In this document: one piece after another, positions 41,470 through 51,822 of the stretch | How positions within the stretch are numbered: position 1 is the stretch's first letter | Layout: every line of letters begins with the position of its first letter | Source of the DNA: Corynebacterium aurimucosum ATCC 700975 | Lineage (GTDB): Bacteria; Actinomycetota; Actinomycetes; Mycobacteriales; Mycobacteriaceae | Length of the DNA stretch: 64,000 nucleotides | NCBI RefSeq assembly: GCF_000022905.1 | Contig: NC_012590.1 | Span: 1,674,001 to 1,738,000 of the forward strand | Reading direction: 5' to 3' | The notes under the pieces: generated by a model | Database searches by the model: none | What the model was told of the DNA's origin: nothing | What the model saw: only the letters and a program-made list of their open reading frames with translations | Translations under genes and position numbers: made by a program

Positions 41470-43320
41470 CTACTGCTCTTGTGCGGAAGCAACCTCGCCG
41501 TGGCCTTCCGCGCGGAGGGTATCTAGACGCTGCAAGAAATTATCAGTGATGTTGACCGAAATCGTCGAACCACCGCCCAGAACGACGAGCGTTGCGAACG
41601 CAATGTCATCATCCCGGAATCCGGTGAACCAGGCGTGCGAGCCGCCGTTGATTTCCGCCTCACCGGTCTTGCCGTAGACAGTCCCCTGGGCCTGCATTCC
41701 TGCGGCGGTACCGCTCGCCACTACCTGGCGCATCATGTCTCGCACTTGAGCCAGAGTTTCCTCGCTGGGCGCGGGAACCTCCTCGGAAACCTTGGTTTCG
41801 CGTGACTCGATGAGCGTCGGCGTCGGGGTCTTGCCTGCCGCAACTGTCGAAGATACAAGGGCCATGCCAAAGGGAGACACAAGGTCCAGGCCCTGACCAT
41901 AGCCAGCTTCCGTGCGCTCCAGTGGAGTCTCGCCCTCGGGGACGGAGCCGGTGAGCGTCGACAGCCCCGGTACCTCATAGTCGATGCCCAGGCCATATTG
42001 CTTGCCCACGTCGCGCAGCTCTCCCTTCGGAAGGTCCGTCGAGATCTGCGCGAAGGTGGTGTTACAGGATTGCGCGAAGGCTTGGCGCAGCGGCACCGAG
42101 CCCAGGGAAAAACCGTTGTAGTTGGTCACGGTGCGCCCATACAGGTCCATGGTTCCGGGGCACGGCACAATGGAGTCTGGCGAAAGGCCTTGCTTGTCGA
42201 CGCCCGCCGAAGCCGTAATGATCTTGAACACCGATCCGGGAGGGAACTGGCCTTGGAGGGCGATATCACCCTTCTTATCCGCCTCCGGGGTTTGGGCCAC
42301 GGCAAGTATCTCGCCCGTGGAGGGACGCATGGCCACGATCATGGCCTCATACTCGGGGCGCAGATTGACCGCTTCTTGGGCGGCACGCTGGACGTCATAG
42401 TCCAGCGATACTTTGACGGACGGGGCCGCCTCGGGTTCGTGATACTCGACGTCGGAAAGCGCGGCGCCGTGCTCGTTGACTACCGAGACGGACCAGCCAT
42501 TAGTCCCGTCGACGTCCTCAGAGACCATCGCCCGCACGCGGGCGAGGATATCCGGGGCCAAGCCGGTATCGCGCGTGATAAGCGCGGGCTCCTCGTTGAA
42601 ACGAATCCCCTTCTGATTCTCCAGGACCGGGCGCAGCCGCGCTGCCTGAGCCTCGTTGAGCATGGTGACCGAGTAAGCACCATCGACCTCTTCGAGGTTT
42701 TTGGCGAGCTCACCAGAATCAATTTCGGGGAAGGAATCATCCTCCTCATGCGCCTGGCTCAGCGCGCCGGATACTTTTGCGGCGACGGGGCGGGGATCGT
42801 CTACCGCGTCGGTGTCGACGACGAGGCGGTATTGCAAACCCGGAGACATCAGCTCCACCCCATCGGAGGAGACCACGCCAGCACGTTTCGGCGCGATCGA
42901 TCGCAGCTCAAGGTGCTGGTGCGCACCGAGCTCAGGGTGGATGATGCTGGGCTGCCAGCGCACGGTCCAGTCTTTATCCTTGCGTGTCAAGGCCATAGAC
43001 GTGTCATAGCGCAAGGAACGGTTGCGCGGCAAGGTCCACGTCACTGAATAGTGCGCGGTCGCCTTGGCTTCCTCTTGCTCAACGTCGGTCAATTCAACGT
43101 CGAGGCCCTCTGCTTGCAGGCCCGCGAAGGTTGCGTCGAGGGTGTTCGTGGCGGTGGTGCTGTCATCAACGAGCTGCGCTAGGTCCTCATTGTTGCGGGT
43201 TTCCATGTCTTCCAGGAATTGCTCGGCAACTGGGCGTGCGGACACCGGCTTGGGGGTGCATCCCACCAAGGACGACGCCGCGATGCTTGCCGCACCGAGC
43301 AGCGCCACGAACTTCTTCAT
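41470..43320 (-). CDS. Lipoprotein penicillin-binding protein (transpeptidase)
   Basis: A 616-aa class B type PBP that crosslinks peptidoglycan outside the membrane. The signal MKKFVALLGAASIAASSLVGC has lipobox LVGC. An NTF2-like/MecA_N-type domain follows (about residues 30-150), then the transpeptidase domain with SVFK (catalytic Ser and Lys near residue 363), SCN and KTG (near 551). The start at 43320 was chosen over a longer frame to 43365 because it gives the signal peptide. It is next to ispG, in the dxr-rseP-ispG row. Confidence 0.92.
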   Translation of the reverse strand: MKKFVALLGAASIAASSLVGCTPKPVSARPVAEQFLEDMETRNNEDLAQLVDDSTTATNTLDATFAGLQAEGLDVELTDVEQEEAKATAHYSVTWTLPRNRSLRYDTSMALTRKDKDWTVRWQPSIIHPELGAHQHLELRSIAPKRAGVVSSDGVELMSPGLQYRLVVDTDAVDDPRPVAAKVSGALSQAHEEDDSFPEIDSGELAKNLEEVDGAYSVTMLNEAQAARLRPVLENQKGIRFNEEPALITRDTGLAPDILARVRAMVSEDVDGTNGWSVSVVNEHGAALSDVEYHEPEAAPSVKVSLDYDVQRAAQEAVNLRPEYEAMIVAMRPSTGEILAVAQTPEADKKGDIALQGQFPPGSVFKIITASAGVDKQGLSPDSIVPCPGTMDLYGRTVTNYNGFSLGSVPLRQAFAQSCNTTFAQISTDLPKGELRDVGKQYGLGIDYEVPGLSTLTGSVPEGETPLERTEAGYGQGLDLVSPFGMALVSSTVAAGKTPTPTLIESRETKVSEEVPAPSEETLAQVRDMMRQVVASGTAAGMQAQGTVYGKTGEAEINGGSHAWFTGFRDDDIAFATLVVLGGGSTISVNITDNFLQRLDTLRAEGHGEVASAQEQ

Positions 43321-43377
43321 GCTTGGGCAGCGTAGCAGCATGGGGCGGCTAGACGGCCACCCCACACCGCAGGCGGG

Positions 43378-44541
43378 CTACTTGGTAACGCGGACCTCAG
43401 CCTTGGCGCCTTCCACGGCTTCCAGGCCCTGCTCTTCTGCCAGACGCATTGCCTCTTCAATGAGTGTTTCCACAATCTTGGACTCCGGAACGGTCTTGAT
43501 GACCTCACCCTTGACGAAGATCTGGCCCTTGCCGTTACCGGAAGCTACGCCGAGGTCAGCATCGCGGGCCTCACCCGGGCCATTCACCACGCAACCCATA
43601 ACGGCCACGCGCAGCGGGAATTCCATACCGTCAAGGCCCTCGGTGACCTCGTTGGCCAGCTTGTACACGTCCACCTGTGCGCGACCACAGGACGGGCAGG
43701 AGACAATCTCCAGCTTGCGCGGGCGCAAATTGAGGGACTGCAGAATCTGGTCACCGACCTTGATCTCTTCGACCGGGTCCGCGGACAAGGACACGCGGAT
43801 GGTGTCACCGATGCCTTCGGCAAGCAGGGCACCGAAAGCGACCGAAGACTTGATGGTGCCCTGGAATGCGGGGCCGGCCTCGGTAACGCCGAGGTGCAGC
43901 GGGTAGTCGCACTGAGCGGCGAGCTGGCGGTAGGCCTCCACCATGACGACCGGGTCATTGTGCTTTACGGAAATGACGATATCGCCATAACCGTGCTCCT
44001 CGAAGAGCCCGGCCTCCCAGAGTGCAGACTCGACGAGAGCCTCCGGAGTGGCCTTGCCGTACTTCTCCATGATGCGCTTGTCCAGGGAGCCTGCGTTAAC
44101 GCCAATGCGAATCGGAATACCAGCATCGCCGGCTGCCTTAGCTACCTCCTTGACGCGGCCATCAAATTCCTTGATGTTGCCCGGGTTAACGCGGACAGCG
44201 GCACAGCCGGCATCGATGGCGGCGAAGATGTACTTGGGCTGGAAGTGAATATCGGCAATCACCGGGATCGGGGACTTCTGCGCAATTGCTGGCAAAGCCT
44301 CCGCATCCACAGTCTTCGGACAAGCTACGCGAACAATATCGCAGCCACTGGCGGTCAGCTGAGCAATCTGCTGAAGGGTGGCGTTGATGTCATGCGTCTT
44401 CGTCGTAGTCATCGACTGCACGGAGATGGGGTGGTCAGAGCCCACGCCAACCTGGCCGACCATGAGCTGACGCGTCTTGCGGCGCGGCGCCAAGGTGGGA
44501 GGTGGGCCGTCGGGAATACCAAGACCAATAGGGGTCGACAT
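43378..44541 (-). CDS. ispG: 4-hydroxy-3-methylbut-2-enyl diphosphate synthase
   Basis: Iron-sulfur enzyme of the MEP isoprenoid pathway converting MEcPP to HMBPP. The three cluster cysteines are CPSCG (near residue 281) and [10 protein letters not shown] (near 315). The 387-aa length is normal. It is downstream of rseP and dxr on the same strand; dxr also belongs to the MEP pathway, so two steps of isoprenoid synthesis are together here. Confidence 0.96.
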   Translation of the reverse strand: MSTPIGLGIPDGPPPTLAPRRKTRQLMVGQVGVGSDHPISVQSMTTTKTHDINATLQQIAQLTASGCDIVRVACPKTVDAEALPAIAQKSPIPVIADIHFQPKYIFAAIDAGCAAVRVNPGNIKEFDGRVKEVAKAAGDAGIPIRIGVNAGSLDKRIMEKYGKATPEALVESALWEAGLFEEHGYGDIVISVKHNDPVVMVEAYRQLAAQCDYPLHLGVTEAGPAFQGTIKSSVAFGALLAEGIGDTIRVSLSADPVEEIKVGDQILQSLNLRPRKLEIVSCPSCGRAQVDVYKLANEVTEGLDGMEFPLRVAVMGCVVNGPGEARDADLGVASGNGKGQIFVKGEVIKTVPESKIVETLIEEAMRLAEEQGLEAVEGAKAEVRVTK

Positions 44542-44618
44542 GTGTGCTCCTTGCTAATTGGGTTTTAACGCCCCTACTCTAGCACCGCGCACGACAGCGG
44601 GAGCAGGCAGCCAGATCA

Positions 44619-45827
44619 CTAGCCAAACAGCCGAATTGGGTTGACCACGTCCGCAATCATGATGAGCGCACCCACCGCCATAAGAATGAAAGCCAACACA
44701 TAGGTCACCGGCATGAGCTTGGTGTAATCCGCCGGGCCCTTCGGTTCCTTGCCCATGAGACGGCGCAGGGCATCACGGATCTTTTCGTAGAAAATCACGG
44801 CGATGTGACCGCCATCAAAAGGCGGTAGCGGAATGAGGTTGAACAACGCGAGGAAGAAATTGAGGGTGGCCAGCATCATAAAGAAGGAGGACCACAGACT
44901 GCGCTCCACCAGCTCGCCGCCCACACGGGAGGCGCCCACCACGGACATAGGCCCGTTGACATCACGCTCCTGCCCGAAGATAGAAGCCACCACACCCGGA
45001 ATCTTTGCCGGGAATTGGGCGATGCCCTGGACGGTGGCGTTCAAGGCATATCCCGAGTAGCGCGCGGTGGCCGGGATAGCGTCGACAAAGGAGTAGGTCT
45101 CCCTGATATCGATAATCTGGTTGGTCATGCCGATGGCGCCGACCTTCACCAGCTGTCCCTCCGCGTTGAGTCGAGTCACCGTAGCAAGCGTGATATCGAA
45201 ATCACGCGCTGCACCATCGCGCTCGACGGTGAGGGTGACGGTGTCACCGGGGTAGTTCATGACGGTATCGCGAAGCTGCGCGAAGGAGTCCATAGTCTCG
45301 CCGTTGAGCGCGACAACGATATCCCCCGGCTCCACGCCCGCTTCACCGGCTGGGCCCAGGCCCTGGCAGGGTTCTAATTCACCCTCGGCATTCTGGTTCA
45401 CAGCACAGGAGACCTTCCCTACGCGTGGACGAACATCCGCGTCTGGGTTAGGCAGGCCGGTGGTCATGGCAATGATCAGCAGGATAATGAATCCCAACAG
45501 CAGGTTAACCGTGATACCGCCGGCCAGAACGATGATCCGCTGCCACGCCGGCTTCTTATACATGGCATAGGGCTCTTCTTCCTCCGTGAGGAACTCATCC
45601 TGCGCCGTCATGCCCGCGATATCGCAAAAGCCACCCACTGGAAAAGCGGCAAGGCCGTATTCGGTGTGGCCACGTGTAAAGGAGGCGACGCGCGGCCCAA
45701 AGCCGATAAAGTAGCGCCGCACTCGCATCCCGAAGGCACGGGCGGTGAACATGTGGCCCGCCTCGTGTAAGGCAACGGTGATGCCGATCCCCACAGCGAA
45801 GAGGACTATACCGAGGACATTTGCCAT
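44619..45827 (-). CDS. rseP: Site-2 protease (RIP metalloprotease, RseP/Rip1-like)
   Basis: Intramembrane zinc protease that releases anti-sigma factors or other membrane-bound regulators. The active motif HEAGH (residues 21-25) is in the first membrane helix, a PDZ domain follows (about residues 140-230; EPGDIVVALNGETM), and the second catalytic segment NLIPLPPFDGGH lies near residue 335. The length of 402 aa, with four membrane spans, is usual. The dxr-rseP-ispG order is conserved in actinobacteria. Confidence 0.95.
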   Translation of the reverse strand: MANVLGIVLFAVGIGITVALHEAGHMFTARAFGMRVRRYFIGFGPRVASFTRGHTEYGLAAFPVGGFCDIAGMTAQDEFLTEEEEPYAMYKKPAWQRIIVLAGGITVNLLLGFIILLIIAMTTGLPNPDADVRPRVGKVSCAVNQNAEGELEPCQGLGPAGEAGVEPGDIVVALNGETMDSFAQLRDTVMNYPGDTVTLTVERDGAARDFDITLATVTRLNAEGQLVKVGAIGMTNQIIDIRETYSFVDAIPATARYSGYALNATVQGIAQFPAKIPGVVASIFGQERDVNGPMSVVGASRVGGELVERSLWSSFFMMLATLNFFLALFNLIPLPPFDGGHIAVIFYEKIRDALRRLMGKEPKGPADYTKLMPVTYVLAFILMAVGALIMIADVVNPIRLFG

Positions 45828-45842
45828 AAAATAGGGGGCTTT

Positions 45843-47009
45843 CTAACGAGCGAGCGAATCCACCAACGCATTAGCGCGACGGCGGGCCTCACCTTCCACG
45901 GCGAGGACATCATCGACGCTAGAGGGTACACCAGCAAACTCTGAGGCCTCACCCACGACGTGGCTAACCACGTCAACAATTTCCGGGAAGTGAATGCGGC
46001 CCGCCAAGAAAGCAGCTGCCGCTTCCTCGTTCGCGGCGTTGTACACGGCAGCGTGGGTACCTCCGGCAGCGGCCACCTCACGGGCAAGGCGAACGGCCGG
46101 GAAGGCTTCGTCATCGAGCGGCTCGAAGCGCCAATCATGTGCGGCGGAAAAATCTAACGCCGGCTGTGCGCCTGGCACGCGGTGCGGCCAATCCAACGCC
46201 AAGGAGATCGGCAGCTTCATCGACGGCGGGGAGCATTGTGCAATCGTGCAGCCATCGGTGAAGGTGGCCATGGAATGCACGATGGATTGGGGGTGGACGG
46301 TGACGTCAATGAGGTCCGGGTGGACGTCGAAAAGCAGCGTCGCCTCAATGAGCTCAAGGCCCTTATTCACCAACGTCGCCGAATTCAGGGTGTTCATCTG
46401 CCCCATCGACCACGTCGGGTGTTGCGCAGCCTGCTGCGGGGTGACATCCCACATCTCCTCGCGAGTCCACCCGCGGAAAGGACCACCGGAGGCGGTGAGT
46501 ACGAGGCGCTCGAGCTCCACACCGCTGCCTGCGCGCAGGCACTGCGCCATGGCGGAATGCTCGGAATCCACCGGGATGATCTGCCCCTCCCCCGCCAGGC
46601 GGGTCACGATGGAACCACCAGCAACGAGGGATTCCTTATTCGCCAACGCCAACAGCTCACCCTTCTCCAAGGTGGCGATGGTGGAGGCCAAGCCCATGGA
46701 GCCCACAAGCGCGTTGAGGACCTTATCGGTGTCCACCGCCTTGACCAGCTCCTCGGCAGAGTCTGGGCCCGAAAGCACGGTGCCACCGAGGGCCTCGGAA
46801 ACGGTGCGTGCCGCATCGGGCTTGGCGACGGCCACGTGGTCAAACGAAAGGTTGAGGGCACGAGCCTGCTCAACGACGAGCTGCGGGTTGGAACCGCCGG
46901 CGGCGATACCCACGACTGTGAACTTATCCGGGTTATCCGCGATAACGTCCAGAGCCTGGGTGCCAATCGAGCCAGTAGAGCCGAGAATAAGAATGCGTTG
47001 GGTACTCAC
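45843..47009 (-). CDS. dxr: 1-deoxy-D-xylulose 5-phosphate reductoisomerase
   Basis: First committed step of the MEP pathway, DXP to MEP, and the target of fosmidomycin. [14 protein letters not shown] (residues 10-23) is the NADPH-binding motif. [15 protein letters not shown], the substrate/metal region [10 protein letters not shown] and [10 protein letters not shown] are intact. The 388-aa length is normal. It heads the dxr-rseP-ispG unit; the DUF2631 gene is divergent from it. Confidence 0.96.
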   Translation of the reverse strand: MSTQRILILGSTGSIGTQALDVIADNPDKFTVVGIAAGGSNPQLVVEQARALNLSFDHVAVAKPDAARTVSEALGGTVLSGPDSAEELVKAVDTDKVLNALVGSMGLASTIATLEKGELLALANKESLVAGGSIVTRLAGEGQIIPVDSEHSAMAQCLRAGSGVELERLVLTASGGPFRGWTREEMWDVTPQQAAQHPTWSMGQMNTLNSATLVNKGLELIEATLLFDVHPDLIDVTVHPQSIVHSMATFTDGCTIAQCSPPSMKLPISLALDWPHRVPGAQPALDFSAAHDWRFEPLDDEAFPAVRLAREVAAAGGTHAAVYNAANEEAAAAFLAGRIHFPEIVDVVSHVVGEASEFAGVPSSVDDVLAVEGEARRRANALVDSLAR

Positions 47010-47201
47010 CCTCTCAACCCTAGCCGGTCAACCCAAGCAAGAGTCGTGAGCGCTGCGCTAACGATAGTCGGGGGTGTTTAATCGCGGTTATCGGCAGGAT
47101 CATTTAAACTACTACACAGAATAACTGGCATTTTTCGTGCACTCGCTCGAATCAATTAGTTCTAAGCAGGGCGAGCTGCATGTACACGCAAAGGAGAGCA
47201 A

Positions 47202-47651
47202 GTGTCTTCCCACAAGCCGGCATCGCAGGTTTTCGACGGCGTATCCACCGATGACGTCCCGTCCGCAGGTTTCGGTTGGTCCCGCATCAGCCGCTCGGGC
47301 GTACAGATCGCTGGTTGGACGTCCGTCGTGTTCCTGCTTGCTTATAACTTTGGTAACCACAAGGGTCACGTGGAGACGATCTGGCTCTTCGCCCTGGCAA
47401 TCCTGATTGCCCTTGGTCTGGTGATTTACGCCCTGCAGCCAAAGCTCTCCCAGGTGCGCACCCTGACCGCCCGTAACAAGCCGGTGGGCCACGAGGAACC
47501 GGATTGGGCATATGAGCAGAAGACCGTTCACAACGTCTACGCTTCCCTGACCGATGATGAGCTGCGCGCCCTCAACATTGAGCCCTCCCGCATTGCTCAC
47601 CTCCGCGGTGTTTCCGAAGGCCGCCACGCCGCCAAGCCGGTGACCAACTAA
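47202..47651 (+). CDS. DUF2631 membrane protein
   Basis: A 149-aa actinobacterial protein with two membrane segments (residues about 33-50 and 59-77), and a cytoplasmic C-terminal region ending with SLTDDELRALNIEPSRIAHLRG. It starts at GTG 47202 with AAGGAGAGCAA just upstream. It is typically found beside dxr in mycobacteria and corynebacteria; its function is unknown. A strong terminator follows. Confidence 0.85.
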   Translation: MSSHKPASQVFDGVSTDDVPSAGFGWSRISRSGVQIAGWTSVVFLLAYNFGNHKGHVETIWLFALAILIALGLVIYALQPKLSQVRTLTARNKPVGHEEPDWAYEQKTVHNVYASLTDDELRALNIEPSRIAHLRGVSEGRHAAKPVTN

Positions 47652-47669
47652 AGCTTCTTCGCTTTAAAC

Positions 47670-47719
47670 AAAGCTCCCTTCCCGCAGTTCATGAATGGAC
47701 TGCAGGAAGGGAGCTTTTT
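47670..47719 (+). terminator. Terminator after the DUF2631 gene
   Basis: AAAGCTCCCTT (47670-47680) pairs with AAGGGAGCTTT (47707-47717), inner GCAGT/ACTGC extends it, and TTTTTC follows. It sits between convergent genes and also ends the ABC permease on the other strand. Confidence 0.85.
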
Positions 47720-47736
47720 CTGTCTGCCCTTGTCCC

Positions 47737-49326
47737 CTAGCTCACGTAACGGTTGACCTTGGCGTAGATTTCCGGCGTCCGCTCTTGTGCCTTGTTTCCA
47801 GCGAACCGCCAGACCCCGGCGTAGACAAGCGACGGAACCAGCACGGAAACAATCAACGCGGTATACAACAACCAGCCGCCACGCTCATAGGCGAGGGCAG
47901 AAACCACGATGCCAGGAAGCGCGGGCCCCCACACCAACAGCATGCCGACAAATGCAGTGAGAAAAGCACCAGCAGAATAGCCAGACTTATCATTCCACCG
48001 GTTCTGCCCAGGAGCGGACAAGGGATAAGGGTTAAGCACGGTCAGGCCCAAACCCACCGCCGCGGTGGAGATGAACACGCCTATGGCCACAGCTGTGCTC
48101 AACAAGCCCAAGGTGAAGTTCTCGCTAAAGACAAGAGCCACTACGGCGAGCAGAACAAACCCAATATAGGGAATAGTCACGTGTGCGAGGTGACGCGCAT
48201 GAAGGATGGTGCGCGGGGCAACCGGCGCCACCATATGGACCCAATTCGATGGCCCATCGAAGCCATAATCATTAGCCAAGAGAGATGAGAGCACAATTGC
48301 GCTGAAGCACAGCATGAAATAGGCGGTGAAATCATCGCCTCTCCACAACTGATAGAGCGTCAGCACGCCAAACAAAGGCATCATGTACAGCATGCCTGTT
48401 TGCCTCTTATCACGGGTGAGATAACGCAACGCGCGGGTATATTCCATCGCCGCAGGGCTGGAATAAGACCACGCGCCCAACTCCAACTTGGATACGCCCT
48501 TTCCTGTCACCTCGCTGGCTACGTCACCACCCGCTCCCGGATTGCGCATGAGACCAGTTATCTGACGGGACCACACCCAGCCCAGCAGCCCAAGGCTAGC
48601 CACCGCGATGAGCAGTTGGGCTAGGGCGGTGAGGAAGTGACCGTCGGCAAGCGCGAGCGTCCACCCCACCCCTGCGCCAAACGGGGTCCAGGCGCTAACG
48701 GCACCCACGGTGTGAAGAGGCGGCAAAGACTCCAAGACACGCTGCGCTTGCAGCATGCCAAAGACCAGCAGGCCCATAACCACCATCGCCGCGATTTGGG
48801 TACGGGATTTCTGGGAATCTGCGATAACGGAAGCCACTTGGCCGAGACATTCGCCGAAAATGATGGTTGTCGCGCACGATAAAACCATGCCCACAACGAA
48901 GGGCACTGCAGCCCACCCAGGCCCCGTCAGAATAAGAAAGACACTTCCGATGACCGCATACACTAGGGAAAAGACAACCGACATGATAGCGCGGGTAGTC
49001 AGCAGACCCGACAAGAAAAGGCCCGGAAGAACCTCGCGGGAAGTCAGAGGAAGAGCTCCTAAGGTTGTCGGACTCAGTTGCTTCTCCCCCGCCGGCATGA
49101 AGAGAGCGAGGAGTACGTAGATGAGCATGCCGCCTGCCACCCCGACGGTCAGCGCTTGGTAACCGTGGCCCGGAGTGGTGATATCGGAATACACCATGAA
49201 TGCGAGCGACAGGAGGCCGAGTGCCCCGTAGATCAGCATCATAAGCCCCATGATGAGCGTCGACGGATTGGAGGCAACGCTGCGCCACCACAGGGTGCGG
49301 TGAAGTCTGAACAGAGTAGACGTCAT
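47737..49326 (-). CDS. ABC transporter permease
   Basis: A 529-aa polytopic membrane protein with about 12 hydrophobic segments, without an ATPase motif. It resembles permeases of two-component ABC-2-like exporters (IITYGALGLLSL-type start, many Gly/Ala-rich helices). It overlaps the ATP-binding gene by 4 bases, which makes them one transporter. The exported compound is unknown; drug or lipid export is possible. Confidence 0.85.
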   Translation of the reverse strand: MTSTLFRLHRTLWWRSVASNPSTLIMGLMMLIYGALGLLSLAFMVYSDITTPGHGYQALTVGVAGGMLIYVLLALFMPAGEKQLSPTTLGALPLTSREVLPGLFLSGLLTTRAIMSVVFSLVYAVIGSVFLILTGPGWAAVPFVVGMVLSCATTIIFGECLGQVASVIADSQKSRTQIAAMVVMGLLVFGMLQAQRVLESLPPLHTVGAVSAWTPFGAGVGWTLALADGHFLTALAQLLIAVASLGLLGWVWSRQITGLMRNPGAGGDVASEVTGKGVSKLELGAWSYSSPAAMEYTRALRYLTRDKRQTGMLYMMPLFGVLTLYQLWRGDDFTAYFMLCFSAIVLSSLLANDYGFDGPSNWVHMVAPVAPRTILHARHLAHVTIPYIGFVLLAVVALVFSENFTLGLLSTAVAIGVFISTAAVGLGLTVLNPYPLSAPGQNRWNDKSGYSAGAFLTAFVGMLLVWGPALPGIVVSALAYERGGWLLYTALIVSVLVPSLVYAGVWRFAGNKAQERTPEIYAKVNRYVS

Positions 49327-50138
49327 TCGCGCTCACCCGCCGCTTGCGAGCGCAGCCACCCAAACTTCGAGGCGTCCAGGTCCCGTCCCCCAACGGCCGC
49401 GATAAACAGATCACTGAGGCTTTGGCCCTGTCGAACAGCGTCGACGTGACCTGCGGTGATAACTTGTCCGCCGTTGATGATGGCCACGTGGTCACACAGC
49501 CCCTCGACGAGCTCCATGACGTGTGAAGACAAAATGACCGTCCCGCCACGCGAGGCATAGGCGCGCAGCATCTGCTGGATGAGGCGTCCGGAGACCGGAT
49601 CCACTGCTTCCAGCGGCTCATCCAAGATGAGCACCTCCGGGTTGTGCAGGACGGCTCCCGCCAAGAGGATCTTTTTGGTCATGCCGGCGGAGTAATCCGC
49701 GATGCGCTTATCAGCGGCCTCGGAGAGGGAGAGGGCATCGAGAAGCTCCTGCGCACGGCGCAACGACTCGGAACGTTCCAGTTTGTGCAAAGCACCGAGG
49801 TAGTGCAAATATTCCGCGCCCGTCAGGCGATCAAAGACCGGTGCCCCATCCATGAGCAAGCCCATGGCCTGCTTGGCGGGAATGGGCTCCTCCCACACAT
49901 TGTGACCAGCGATGAAGCTCTGGCCCGAATCGGGGCGCTGGAGACCACAGGCCATGGTCAACATCGTGGTTTTACCCGCGCCATTCGGCCCCACTATCCC
50001 GTAAATGGAACCGCGCGGGACGTCCAGGTTGAGGTGGTTAACGGCGATCTGAGAACCAAAGGACTTACGCAAATCGCGCACAGCCAGAGCCTGGGTGCGC
50101 GGATCAGCGGCTAAGTCCTCACGATAAGGATGAGTCAT
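49323..50138 (-). CDS. ABC transporter ATP-binding protein
   Basis: A 271-aa ATPase. Walker A GPNGAGKTT (near residue 45), LSGQ-type region DYSAGMTKKILLAGAVL, Walker B VLILDEPLEAVDPVSG and the H-loop SSHVMEL are present. The ATG at 50138 is chosen; in-frame ATG 50144 two codons upstream is the alternative. A 13-base-stem hairpin ends at the chosen ATG (50139-50171). No clear Shine-Dalgarno sequence is seen. Confidence 0.9.
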   Translation of the reverse strand: MTHPYREDLAADPRTQALAVRDLRKSFGSQIAVNHLNLDVPRGSIYGIVGPNGAGKTTMLTMACGLQRPDSGQSFIAGHNVWEEPIPAKQAMGLLMDGAPVFDRLTGAEYLHYLGALHKLERSESLRRAQELLDALSLSEAADKRIADYSAGMTKKILLAGAVLHNPEVLILDEPLEAVDPVSGRLIQQMLRAYASRGGTVILSSHVMELVEGLCDHVAIINGGQVITAGHVDAVRQGQSLSDLFIAAVGGRDLDASKFGWLRSQAAGERE

Positions 50139-50171
50139 AAGCATTAACGGTATCAAGAACCATTAATGCTT
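50139..50171. promoter_or_regulatory. Perfect inverted repeat directly before the ABC ATPase gene
   Basis: AAGCATTAA and TTAATGCTT form a 9-base perfect repeat; GGT/ACC extends it to about 13 pairs with a short loop. It abuts the start codon of the ABC ATPase. As DNA it suits a dimeric repressor; as RNA it would mask the start. Confidence 0.6.
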
Positions 50172-50215
50172 TGTTCTCCGGAAAAACTATTGTTAGGAAA
50201 CTGTAAGCAGGGCCC

Positions 50216-51322
50216 TTACGCGGTCTCGCGCTCATCAGCGGCGAGCTGGCCACAAGCCGCAGCGATTTCATCACCCTTGGTATCACGCACGGTGCAGGGC
50301 ACGCCCTGCGCGATGACGCGGCGAACGAACTCGTCCTGGCGCGCCTTCGGGGCAGCGTCCCACTCCGAGCCTGGTGTGGGGTTGAGCGGAATGACGTTGA
50401 CGTGAACCTTAGAGCCCAGTGCCGCATGCAGCTTCCGGCCCAGCATGTCGGCGCGGAAATCCTGATCGTTCTTATCGCGGATCAGCGCATACTCGATGGA
50501 CACGCGGCGGCCAGACTTGTCGGCGTAGTACTTAGCGGCATCGAGCACCTCCTCAACTGGCCAACGGTTGTTAACCGGCACGAGGGTATCGCGCAGTTCA
50601 TCGTCCGGGGTGTGCAGGGAGACTGCGAGGGTGCAGGATAGATCCTCATCCGCGAGCTTACGGATGGCCGGGGCCAGCCCGACCGTGGACACCGTGACAT
50701 TACGCTGGGAAAGGCCGAAACCGGTGAGTTCAGAGCCGGTAATCTGGCGCACCGCGTGGACCACGCGCTTGTAGTTGGCCAGCGGCTCGCCCATACCCAT
50801 GAAGACAACGTTGCTGAGACGTCCGCCCTCCTCTTCCATGAGGCGGGCGGCGTGCCTAAACTGCTCCACGATTTCCGCGGTGGACAGGTTACGGTCCAGC
50901 CCGCCCTGGCCGGTGGCACAGAATGGGCAGGCCATGCCGCAGCCAGCCTGGGAGGAGATACACAGGGTGGCGCGCCCTGGGTAGCGCATGAGCACGGACT
51001 CCAACAGGGTGCCATCGTGCAAACGCCACAGGGACTTGGTGGTTTCCCCATCGTCGGTGGAAGTCTGCCGAATGGGCTCCATGAGCGTGGGGAACAAACG
51101 CTCTTGGACCGCCTCGCGGGCGGCGGCCGGGATATCCGTCATCTCGGAAACATCGGCGGTGTGGTGGACGTAGTAGTGCTTGGCCAGCTGCTTTGCCCGG
51201 AACTTGGGCAGGCCAAGTTCCGCGAGCGCCTCAATGCGCTCGGCCTCGGTCAGGTCCGCGAAGTGCTTCGGGGGTAGCCCGCGGCGCGGAGCGGAGAAAT
51301 TCAGTTTCAGTGGTTCAGCCAT
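50216..51322 (-). CDS. rlmN: Dual-specificity RNA methyltransferase RlmN
   Basis: Radical SAM enzyme that methylates C2 of A2503 in 23S rRNA and A37 in tRNA. The cluster motif [12 protein letters not shown] (cysteines near 127, 131 and 134) and [17 protein letters not shown] are present. The length is 368 aa from ATG 51322 (MAEPLKLNF); an in-frame ATG at 51334 is the alternative. It precedes the ABC pair on the same strand with a 77-base gap. Confidence 0.94.
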   Translation of the reverse strand: MAEPLKLNFSAPRRGLPPKHFADLTEAERIEALAELGLPKFRAKQLAKHYYVHHTADVSEMTDIPAAAREAVQERLFPTLMEPIRQTSTDDGETTKSLWRLHDGTLLESVLMRYPGRATLCISSQAGCGMACPFCATGQGGLDRNLSTAEIVEQFRHAARLMEEEGGRLSNVVFMGMGEPLANYKRVVHAVRQITGSELTGFGLSQRNVTVSTVGLAPAIRKLADEDLSCTLAVSLHTPDDELRDTLVPVNNRWPVEEVLDAAKYYADKSGRRVSIEYALIRDKNDQDFRADMLGRKLHAALGSKVHVNVIPLNPTPGSEWDAAPKARQDEFVRRVIAQGVPCTVRDTKGDEIAAACGQLAADERETA

Positions 51323-51415
51323 GGTAGAGCCCATTTTCCACGTTTTCGGCCACATTATCCAATCTAAGCTCTGCTGGAGTGGCGAAAGTGACATCTCAAC
51401 CTATTTAATAGATGC

Positions 51416-51820
51416 ATGACGAATCCAGAAAACTCCCCTGAGGAATTCCGCACCACCACCCCGGCCGAGGAGCCGCTGACTAATTACACCGCGGAAGCCC
51501 CCGCCACCGAAGGCTCAGTAGAGCCGGTTCCAACCACGACGGATTATGAGAACAAGAATGATGGCAAGGTGAAGGGCTCCTTCGCTGCCAGCACGTGGAT
51601 CGCCCTCATCGTGGGCTTCCTGTTGCTCATCGTCCTCATTATCTTCATCCTGCAGAACCAGCACCAGGTACCGTTGAACTTCCTTAACTGGTCCGTTCAG
51701 TTCCCGGCGGGCGTCACCTACCTGATCTGCGCCATCGCCGGTGCCCTCATCATGGCCCTCGTCGGCGGCTGGCGCATGTTCGAGCTGCGCCGCCAGGTAC
51801 GCAAGCAGGCTCGTCGCTAA
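51416..51820 (+). CDS. LapA-like (DUF1049) membrane protein
   Basis: A 134-aa protein: an acidic, Thr/Pro-rich N-terminal 50 residues, then two membrane helices (about residues 60-80 and 98-115, the first with IALIVGFLLLIVLIIFILQNQ) and a basic tail ELRRQVRKQARR. This is the LapA-domain pattern (lipopolysaccharide assembly in proteobacteria); a comparable task here is unproven. It is divergent from rlmN and ends 2 bases before cdsA. Confidence 0.8.
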   Translation: MTNPENSPEEFRTTTPAEEPLTNYTAEAPATEGSVEPVPTTTDYENKNDGKVKGSFAASTWIALIVGFLLLIVLIIFILQNQHQVPLNFLNWSVQFPAGVTYLICAIAGALIMALVGGWRMFELRRQVRKQARR

Positions 51821-51822
51821 AT

